Shown here piece by piece: positions 57,960 through 64,000 of a stretch of 64,000 nt of DNA; within the stretch, counting starts at the first letter, position 1; each line of letters opens with the position of its first letter. A model generated the notes under the pieces. It saw only the letters and a program-made list of their open reading frames with translations. It did no database searches and was not told the DNA's origin. Both the position numbers and the translations under genes were made by a program. This stretch comes from Agromyces cavernae (GTDB lineage: Bacteria > Actinomycetota > Actinomycetes > Actinomycetales > Microbacteriaceae): NCBI RefSeq assembly GCF_021044935.1, contig NZ_JAJNMP010000002.1:248001-312000 (forward strand). Direction: 5' to 3'.

Positions 57960-58598
57960 TTACTTGAGGACGTAGATGACGAGGAAGAGGCCGATCCAGA
58001 CGACGTCGACGAAGTGCCAGTAGTACGAAACGGCGATGGCGCTGGTGGCCTCGCGGTGGCCGAAGTTCTTGACGGCGAACACTCGGCCGATCACGAAGAG
58101 GAACGCGATGAGCCCACCGGTCACGTGCAGGGCGTGGAAGCCCGTGGTGAGGTAGAACGCCGAACCGTAGGAGTTCGAGTCGAGGGCGATGCCCTCGGAG
58201 ACCAGCGTCGCGTACTCCCAGACCTGGCCCGCGACGAAGACGGCGCCCATGCCGTATGTGAGGAAGAACCATTCGGTGACGCCCCACTGCGAGGGCTTCC
58301 AGCCGGTCGCGTACGGTTGGAGCCGCTCGGCGGCGAAGACGCCGAACTGGCAGGTGACCGACGAGAGCACGAGGATGATCGTGTTGATCAGCGCGAAGGG
58401 GACATTCAGCCGACCGGCCTCGAATGTCCACAGTTCAGGCGACGTCGAGCGAAGCGTGAAGTAGATCGCGAAGAGGCCGGCGAAGAACATGACCTCGCTG
58501 CCGAGCCAGACGATCGTGCCCACGGCAACGGTGTTGGGTCGATTGATCACCGGCGCGGTCGCCTGATAAGTCATTGAGGTGCTCGTCACGCTCCCCAT
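57960..58598 (-). CDS. ctaE: cytochrome c oxidase subunit III
   Basis: 212 aa, five membrane helices in the actinobacterial short form; the family core [17 protein letters not shown] and the C-terminal [21 protein letters not shown] are present. The start is uncertain: ATG 58598, GTG 58589 and ATG 58574 are all possible. It heads the ctaE-qcrC-qcrA-qcrB run. The 131 bp to trpD holds only the trpD promoter. Confidence 0.92.
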   Translation of the reverse strand: MGSVTSTSMTYQATAPVINRPNTVAVGTIVWLGSEVMFFAGLFAIYFTLRSTSPELWTFEAGRLNVPFALINTIILVLSSVTCQFGVFAAERLQPYATGWKPSQWGVTEWFFLTYGMGAVFVAGQVWEYATLVSEGIALDSNSYGSAFYLTTGFHALHVTGGLIAFLFVIGRVFAVKNFGHREATSAIAVSYYWHFVDVVWIGLFLVIYVLK

Positions 58599-58717
58599 TA
58601 TGGCTGAAAACAGGCCCGAGTTTTCGTCATCACCGGCGATCGTGTCGCCGTCGAGAGGTAAGGGAACCCTAAACGGGCCTGCGCGATGCCCGGGAATCCG
58701 CCGTGAATTCCGAACAT

Positions 58718-58732
58718 TAGGATCGAAACATG
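58718..58732 (+). promoter_or_regulatory. leaderless promoter module of trpD
   Basis: TAGGAT (58718-58723), six bases, ATG at 58730. No ribosome-binding site. Confidence 0.6.
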
Positions 58733-59782
58733 CTTGCGCACCAGAATTGGCCCGAGATCCTCAACACCCTGCTCGAGGGCGAAGACCTGAGCGTGTCGGA
58801 TGCCGCGTGGTGCATGGAGCAGGTCATGACCGGTGCCGTGACCGAGGCCCAGCTCGCCGCGTTCCTCGTGATGCTGCGGGTCAAGGGGGAGACGGTCGAC
58901 GAGATCGTGGGCTTCCGGGACGCCGTGCTCGAGCACGCGGTGGCACTGCCGGTCGATCCCATGGCGCTCGACATCGTGGGCACCGGCGGCGACCGCTTCG
59001 GGACGGTGAACGTGTCGACGATGGCCTCGATCATCGCCGCGGCCTCGGGCGTTCCCGTCATCAAGCACGGCAACAAGGCCGCGAGCTCGGCATCGGGATC
59101 ATCCGATGTGCTCGCCGCGCTCGGACTCGACCTGGCCCTGCCGGCCGAACGGGTCGGCGCAGTCCTCGACGAAGCCGGCATCACCTTCGCGTACGCAGCG
59201 GCCTTCCACCCCGGCTTCCGGCACGCGGGTGCCGTGCGCGCGCAGCTCGGCGTGCCCACGGTCTTCAACTACCTCGGCCCGCTCTGCAACCCTGCGCGCC
59301 CCGAGGCATCCGCCGTCGGTGTCGCCCACCTCGATCGCGTGCCGCTGATCGTCGGCGTGTTCCAGACGCGTGGCGCCACCGCGCTCGTCTTCCGCGGCGA
59401 CGACGGGCTCGACGAGCTCACCACCACGGGTCACAGCCACGTCTGGGAGGTCTCGGGCGGCACGGTGAAGGAGCACGACCTCGACCCCCGGGAACTCGGC
59501 ATCCCGCGCTCGACGATCGACCAGCTGACGGGCGGCGACGCCGCACACAACGCGGCGATCGTGCATGAGGTGCTCGCGGGCACCCCCGGACCGGTGCGGG
59601 ACATCGTGGTGCTGAACGCGGCAGCCGGTCTCGTGGCGTTCGAGCTCGCGAAGGACCCCGCACAGTTCCACCGGCCGATCCTCGAACGGTTCCGCGAGAA
59701 GATGGCCGTCGCTGAAGCGACGATCGACAGCGGCGCCGCCGCGCAGAAGCTCGACCAGTGGATCGCCGCGACCAGGAAGTGA
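58730..59782 (+). CDS. trpD: anthranilate phosphoribosyltransferase
   Basis: 350 aa. Transfers phosphoribose from PRPP to anthranilate in Trp synthesis. PRPP and Mg site [17 protein letters not shown], then [17 protein letters not shown]; anthranilate loop and [34 protein letters not shown] are conserved. It is isolated here from other trp genes. A terminator hairpin follows at 59830-59859. Confidence 0.96.
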   Translation: MLAHQNWPEILNTLLEGEDLSVSDAAWCMEQVMTGAVTEAQLAAFLVMLRVKGETVDEIVGFRDAVLEHAVALPVDPMALDIVGTGGDRFGTVNVSTMASIIAAASGVPVIKHGNKAASSASGSSDVLAALGLDLALPAERVGAVLDEAGITFAYAAAFHPGFRHAGAVRAQLGVPTVFNYLGPLCNPARPEASAVGVAHLDRVPLIVGVFQTRGATALVFRGDDGLDELTTTGHSHVWEVSGGTVKEHDLDPRELGIPRSTIDQLTGGDAAHNAAIVHEVLAGTPGPVRDIVVLNAAAGLVAFELAKDPAQFHRPILERFREKMAVAEATIDSGAAAQKLDQWIAATRK

Positions 59783-59829
59783 CGCGACGCTCGCGACGTC
59801 CCGCGGACGTCGCCACGTCGGGAACGCGA

Positions 59830-59859
59830 AACGGCCCCGCGGCGATCCGCGGGGCCGTT
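59830..59859. terminator. hairpin between trpD and glpK
   Basis: A perfect 13-bp stem (AACGGCCCCGCGG and its complement) around loop CGAT, between convergent genes. Confidence 0.75.
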
Positions 59860-59872
59860 CGCATCGCTCACG

Positions 59873-61393
59873 TCATTCGTGCGACACGTCGTCGTCGACC
59901 CAGTCGAAGGTCTTCGTGACGGCCTTCTTCCACAGCCTGATCTGGCGCGCGCGCTCGTCGGCGTCCATCTGGGGCACCCAGCGCTGGTCTTCCTGCCAGT
60001 TCTTGCGCAGGTCGTCGAGGTCGCTCCAGAAACCGACAGCCAGGCCGGCCGCGTACGCAGCGCCGAGCGCCGTCGTCTCGGCGACGACCGGTCGCACGAC
60101 CGGAACCCCGAGGATGTCGGCCTGGAACTGCATCAGCGTGTTGTTCGCGATCATGCCGCCATCGACCTTCAACTCGGTCAGGTTGACGCCCGAGTCCGCA
60201 TTGACCGCGTCGAGCACCTCCCGCGTCTGGAACGCCGTCGCCTCGAGCGCCGCACGGGCGATGTGGCCCTTGTTGACGTAACGCGTGAGGCCGACGAGCG
60301 CACCGCGGGCGTCACCGCGCCAGTACGGCGCGAACAGGCCCGAGAACGCGGGCACGAAGTACGCGCCGCCGTTGTCGTCGACCGTCTTCGCCAGCTCTTC
60401 GATCTCGGGGGCGCTCGAGATGATGCCGAGGTTGTCGCGCAGCCACTGCACGAGCGCGCCGGTAATGGCGATCGACCCCTCGAGCGCGTAGTGCGGCTTC
60501 TCGTCGCCGATCTGGTAGCCGAGCGTCGTCAGCAGCCCGTTCTTTGAGTGCACGATCTCTTCACCGGTGTTGAAGATGAGGAAGTTGCCCGTGCCGTAGG
60601 TGTTCTTGGACTCGCCCGGATCGTAGGCGGCCTGCCCGAAGGTCGCCGCCTGCTGGTCGCCGAGGTCGCCGGCGATCGGCACCTCGCGCACGAGGCTCGA
60701 GGTGTGGGCGATGCCGAACACGCCCGACGAGGGCTTGATCTCGGGCATCATCGACTTCGGCACGTCGAACGCGGCCAGGATGTCGTCGTCCCATGAGAGC
60801 GTCTCGAGGTCCATGAACATCGTGCGCCTGGCGTTGGTGACATCGGTGGCGTGGACGCCGCCGTCGACTCCGCCCGTGAGGTTCCAGAGCACCCAGGTGT
60901 CGGTGTTGCCGAAGATCAGGTCGCCGGCCTCCGCCTTCTCGCGTGCACCCTCGACGTTCTCGAGGATCCAGACGATCTTCGTGCCCGAGAAGTAGGTCGC
61001 GAGCGGCAGGCCCACCTTCTGCTTGAAGCGCTCGACGCCGCCGTCTTCGGCGAGCCGGTCGACGATGGGCTGGGTTCGGGTGTCCTGCCAGACGATCGCG
61101 TTGTAGATCGGCTGACCGGTGTTCTTGTCCCACACGACGGCCGTTTCACGCTGATTGGTGATGCCGATCGCGGCGATGTCGTGCCGGGTCAGATGCGCTT
61201 TGCCGAGGGCCTGCCCGATCACCTCGCCGACGTTGTGCCAGATCTCGAGCGGATCGTGCTCGACCCAGCCGGGCTTCGGGAAGATCTGTTCGTGCTCGAG
61301 CTGGCCGGCCGAGATGATCGACCCGCCCTTGTCGAAGATGATCGCGCGGGAACTGGTCGTTCCCTGGTCGATGGCGAGTACGTAGTCGGCCAT
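59873..61393 (-). CDS. glpK: glycerol kinase
   Basis: 506 aa FGGY kinase forming glycerol-3-phosphate. N-terminal [13 protein letters not shown] (ATP-binding phosphate loop), [14 protein letters not shown] (glycerol Arg), [16 protein letters not shown], and [20 protein letters not shown] motifs. It follows glpF after 106 bp on the same strand. No Gram-positive phosphohistidine insert needs to be assumed. Length is normal. Confidence 0.96.
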   Translation of the reverse strand: MADYVLAIDQGTTSSRAIIFDKGGSIISAGQLEHEQIFPKPGWVEHDPLEIWHNVGEVIGQALGKAHLTRHDIAAIGITNQRETAVVWDKNTGQPIYNAIVWQDTRTQPIVDRLAEDGGVERFKQKVGLPLATYFSGTKIVWILENVEGAREKAEAGDLIFGNTDTWVLWNLTGGVDGGVHATDVTNARRTMFMDLETLSWDDDILAAFDVPKSMMPEIKPSSGVFGIAHTSSLVREVPIAGDLGDQQAATFGQAAYDPGESKNTYGTGNFLIFNTGEEIVHSKNGLLTTLGYQIGDEKPHYALEGSIAITGALVQWLRDNLGIISSAPEIEELAKTVDDNGGAYFVPAFSGLFAPYWRGDARGALVGLTRYVNKGHIARAALEATAFQTREVLDAVNADSGVNLTELKVDGGMIANNTLMQFQADILGVPVVRPVVAETTALGAAYAAGLAVGFWSDLDDLRKNWQEDQRWVPQMDADERARQIRLWKKAVTKTFDWVDDDVSHE

Positions 61394-61499
61394 GACTTCC
61401 TCTCAATCTTGCGGATGTCCCGCCGGCGTCCGTGCCGACGAGCGCGCGAATTCGTACGGAAATGAACCGGGGCCGGTCGAGGGGCCGGCCCCTCGAATG

Positions 61500-62276
61500 T
61501 CAGAACTCGATCGGGAGCAGCGGGATCGCCGCCCATCCGGCGAGCAGTCCGCCGATGATCGGGCCGACCACGGGGACCCATGAGTACGCCCAGTCACTGC
61601 TGCCCTTGCCCTTGATCGGCAGGAATGCGTGCGCGATGCGCGGACCGAGATCACGGGCCGGGTTGATCGCATATCCGGTCGGACCACCGAGCGAGACGCC
61701 GATTCCGACGACGAGCAGGGCCACGGGCAGGGCACCGAGTGCCGCGAGCCCGCCCTCGCCTTGGCGACCACCGCCGAAGCCGATCACGACGAACACCAGC
61801 ACGAACGTGCCGATGATCTCGGTGATCAGGTTCCAGGCGTAGTTGCGGATGCCGGGGCCCGTCGAGAACGTGCCGAGCTTGGGTGCCGGCTCGGGCTCGG
61901 CGTCGAAGTGCTGCTTGTACGCCAGCCAGCAGAGGACCGCGCCGATGATGGCGCCGACGAGCTGGGCGCCGATGTACGCGATCACCGACAGGAAGTCGAC
62001 CGGCACGGTGAGCCCGAGGCCCGCGTTGCCGAATTCGGTGGCGCCGTTCGCGACCAGCCCGAGCGTGACGGCGGGGTTGATGTGCGCGCCCGACGCGTAG
62101 GCGACGATGACGCCGGCGAAGACTGCGAAGCCCCAGCCGAACGTCACCATGAGGAACCCGCCGTTGAAGCCCTTCGTCTTCGCGAGGGCGACGTTCGCCA
62201 CGACGCCGCAGCCGAGGAGCACCAGCATCGCCGTACCGATGAGTTCGCTGACGAACAACAATCCGAGATTGTCCAC
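61500..62276 (-). CDS. glpF: glycerol uptake facilitator (aquaglyceroporin)
   Basis: 258 aa MIP family with six membrane helices. The two half-pore motifs are HINPAVTLG and [13 protein letters not shown]; the Asp after the second NPAR marks the glycerol-conducting branch. It lies just upstream of glpK, giving import then phosphorylation. It is divergent from dhaK. Confidence 0.94.
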   Translation of the reverse strand: MDNLGLLFVSELIGTAMLVLLGCGVVANVALAKTKGFNGGFLMVTFGWGFAVFAGVIVAYASGAHINPAVTLGLVANGATEFGNAGLGLTVPVDFLSVIAYIGAQLVGAIIGAVLCWLAYKQHFDAEPEPAPKLGTFSTGPGIRNYAWNLITEIIGTFVLVFVVIGFGGGRQGEGGLAALGALPVALLVVGIGVSLGGPTGYAINPARDLGPRIAHAFLPIKGKGSSDWAYSWVPVVGPIIGGLLAGWAAIPLLPIEF

Positions 62277-62395
62277 GTTGACCTTCCATCCTTATCGGTG
62301 AGCCCGGTGGGCCTCGCCCAGGGGCGGAACACTGCTCACGATACTCACGGTGAACCCCCAGCGGAACGGGCGCGCGGGATTTCGCGAACACGCCC

Positions 62396-62425
62396 TTACG
62401 CTCGACTGTCGCCCAGGCGTAGGTT
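62396..62425 (+). promoter_or_regulatory. possible dhaK promoter
   Basis: TTACGC (-35, 62396-62401), 18 nt, TAGGTT (-10, 62420-62425). Start of transcription would be near 62432 with a leader of about 64 nt. The 219-bp glpF-dhaK gap also contains TCAC/GTGA half-sites near 62345. No glycerol-regulator operator can be named. Confidence 0.4.
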
Positions 62426-62495
62426 GGCTGGGAGCGCTGCGTCGGGGTCGATGCACGGAGGCACGGCATCCGGCAGCCGAGCGAAAGGGATGTCC

Positions 62496-63497
62496 GTGAA
62501 GAAGATCATCAACGATCCCAAGCGGGTCGTCGACGAGTCGGTCGCCGGGTTCGGCACGGCCCACGCCGATATCGTGCGGGTCGAGTTCGACCCCATCCAC
62601 GTCGTGCGAGCCGACGCGCCGATCGCCGGAAAGGTCGGACTCGTGAGCGGCGGCGGAAGCGGACACGAGCCGCTGCACGCCGGATTCGTGGGGTTCGGCA
62701 TGCTCGATGCCGCCGTGCCCGGTGCGGTGTTCACCTCGCCGACTCCCGACCCCATCCTGGCGGCGACGAAAGCCGTCGACGGCGGCGCAGGCGTGCTGCA
62801 CATCGTCAAGAACTACACCGGCGACGTGCTGAACTTCGAGACGGCCGCCGACTTGGCCGCAGCCGACGGCATCGAGGTGCGCGCGGTCGTGACCAATGAC
62901 GATGTCGCCGTCAAGGACTCTCTGTATACGGCGGGGCGTCGAGGCGTCGCCGGCACGGTGCTCGTCGAGAAGATCGCCGGCGCCGCCGCCGAGCGAGGAG
63001 ACTCGCTCGAGGAGGTGGCGGCCGTCGCGGAGCGTGTGAACGCGAATGCCCGCTCGATGGGCCTCGCGCTGACGCCGTGCATCGTGCCGCACGCCGGCGA
63101 GCCGAGCTTCACTCTCGCTGAAGACGAGATCGAGATTGGCATCGGCATCCACGGAGAGCCCGGCCGCGAGCGCGTCGCGCTCGAGCCGGCCGACCGGTTG
63201 GTCGAACGACTTCTCGATCCCATCCTCGAAGACCTGCCGTACACCTCGGGTGAGCGCACGCTGCTGTTCGTGAACGGCATGGGCGGAACACCCCTCGTCG
63301 AGCTCTACCTCGCCTACGGTCACGCCGCGAGCATGCTCGCCGACCGCGGCATCGAGGTCGCCCGCTCGCTCGTGGGCAACTACATCACGTCACTCGAGAT
63401 GCAGGGCATGTCGATCACCCTCCTGAAGGTCGATGACGAGATGATCGAACTCTGGGATGCCCCGGTGCAGACGGCTGCGCTTCGATGGGGTCGGTAG
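62496..63497 (+). CDS. dhaK: dihydroxyacetone kinase subunit DhaK
   Basis: 333 aa substrate-binding subunit of PTS-dependent dihydroxyacetone kinase. [16 protein letters not shown] and [10 protein letters not shown] form the substrate site; the covalent-binding His is H219 in [13 protein letters not shown] 62496 ([11 protein letters not shown]) is favoured, since AAAGGGA precedes it by 5 nt; ATG 62490 would leave no spacing. dhaL follows after 22 bp. A DhaM (PTS) gene is expected beyond the window. Confidence 0.93.
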   Translation: MKKIINDPKRVVDESVAGFGTAHADIVRVEFDPIHVVRADAPIAGKVGLVSGGGSGHEPLHAGFVGFGMLDAAVPGAVFTSPTPDPILAATKAVDGGAGVLHIVKNYTGDVLNFETAADLAAADGIEVRAVVTNDDVAVKDSLYTAGRRGVAGTVLVEKIAGAAAERGDSLEEVAAVAERVNANARSMGLALTPCIVPHAGEPSFTLAEDEIEIGIGIHGEPGRERVALEPADRLVERLLDPILEDLPYTSGERTLLFVNGMGGTPLVELYLAYGHAASMLADRGIEVARSLVGNYITSLEMQGMSITLLKVDDEMIELWDAPVQTAALRWGR

Positions 63498-63519
63498 GCC
63501 GGAACGGGGAGGGGACTCG

Positions 63520-64000
63520 GTGGGACTTGACATCACCTGGGCGGTGGACTGGGTACGGCGCAGCGCCGACGTCATCGCGGAACACCGCGTCGAGCTGATC
63601 ACGCTCGACCGCGAGATCGGCGATGGCGATCACGGCGAGAACATGGATCGCGGGTTCCAGGCGGTGCTGCCGAAGCTCGACGACCTGCCCGCCGGCTCCA
63701 CGCCCGGCGATGTGCTGAAGCTCGTCGCGACGACGCTCATCTCGACGGTCGGCGGCGCGGCCGGGCCGCTCTACGGCACGGCGTACCTCAAGGGCGCCGT
63801 GGCAGCCGGAGGGTCGGTATCGCTCGACGGCCCCGCGATCGCGAAGATCCTCGAGGCTGCGCGCGACGGCGTCGTGACCCGCGGCAAAGCCGAGCCGGGT
63901 GACAAGACGATGATCGATGCCTGGACGCCCGCGGTCGATGCGGCGGCGCAGGCGGCGACTTCGGGTGCCGACGCTGCCGGGGTGCTCGACGCCGCAGCTG
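63520..64000 (+). CDS. dhaL: dihydroxyacetone kinase subunit DhaL (partial, runs off the end)
   Basis: 160 residues seen before the window ends. The ADP/Mg site DREIGDGDHGENMDRGF is present near residue 34, with GGAAGPLYGTAYLKGA and KAEPGDKTMIDAW further on, all typical of DhaL, the nucleotide-binding subunit phosphorylated by DhaM. The GTG start has GGGGAGGGG upstream. It forms the dhaK-dhaL operon. Confidence 0.92.
   Translation, partial: MGLDITWAVDWVRRSADVIAEHRVELITLDREIGDGDHGENMDRGFQAVLPKLDDLPAGSTPGDVLKLVATTLISTVGGAAGPLYGTAYLKGAVAAGGSVSLDGPAIAKILEAARDGVVTRGKAEPGDKTMIDAWTPAVDAAAQAATSGADAAGVLDAAA

Noticed and set aside
61629..62489. Upstream extension of the dhaK frame antisense to glpF
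   Set aside because: The extension encodes no domain and overlaps glpF; DhaK homologues begin at the KKIINDP sequence.
62277..62495. Specific glycerol repressor site in the glpF-dhaK gap
   Set aside because: Only weak TCAC/GTGA symmetry is present; it does not match an operator I can name.

Overview
The window is 64 kb of high-GC actinobacterial chromosome. It most resembles Microbacteriaceae (Agromyces/Microbacterium-like). The evidence is gene content and order: actinobacterial DUF3145, DUF4191, DUF3043 and DUF7455 proteins; a glnA2-glnE-glnA1 cluster; a bcc-aa3 cytochrome locus; polyphosphate glucokinase; and MurT/GatD-like genes directly behind the principal sigma factor. GTG/TTG starts and leaderless-looking promoters are common. 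It is mostly core chromosome. No prophage, insertion sequence or CRISPR array is seen. The family assignment is an inference from reading, not from a database search.

Layout. 1-4.3 kb: the tail of a possible HTH protein, a zinc-ribbon/Vsr-like nuclease, a family A DNA polymerase, PadR and DUF3145. 4.3-12 kb (minus strand): aceE, a FasR-like regulator, then fabD-fabH-acpP-fabF, linking acetyl-CoA supply to fatty-acid synthesis. 12-17.3 kb: AhpE-like peroxiredoxin, tRNA-Val, DUF1801, Nif3, a coiled-coil zinc-ribbon protein, RNase P RNA, ppgK, map and a SPOR-like small protein. 17.3-24.4 kb: panB, then glnA2-glnE converging on glnA1, which has a GlnR-type operator. 24.4-33.6 kb: RDD protein, DUF4191, lipA/lipB, a membrane pseudokinase, the 2-oxoacid dehydrogenase E2 and E3, and pepA. 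33.7-38.3 kb: PAC2 protein, sigA, and a MurT/GatD pair. 38.3-49.5 kb: hydrolase, DUF7455, topoisomerase IV-type parE and parC separated by an FAD oxidase, a phosphodiesterase-family protein, DUF3043, M20 dipeptidase and ErpA. 49.6-58.6 kb: ctaC-ctaD-ctaF, two methyltransferases, and ctaE-qcrC-qcrA-qcrB. 58.7-64 kb: trpD and a glycerol/dihydroxyacetone locus (glpF, glpK, dhaK, dhaL running off the end).

Most notable observation. The GatD-like protein behind sigA has Gly92 where lipid II isoglutaminyl synthase GatD has its catalytic Cys, and contains no cysteine at all. Its MurT-like partner lacks the Cys4 zinc ribbon described for S. aureus MurT but keeps the ATP-binding P-loop. Microbacteriaceae make B-type peptidoglycan, in which the D-Glu alpha-carboxyl is joined to a bridge diamino acid rather than amidated. 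I infer that this pair may be a repurposed ligase for that bridge.

Other observations. map and a SPOR-like gene have mutually overlapping leaderless promoters in one 17-bp inverted repeat. TANNNT-N6/7-start-codon modules recur across the window. A 38-bp four-site GlnR-like operator precedes glnA1. GlnA2 has Trp at the adenylylation position, leaving GlnA1 as GlnE's likely target.
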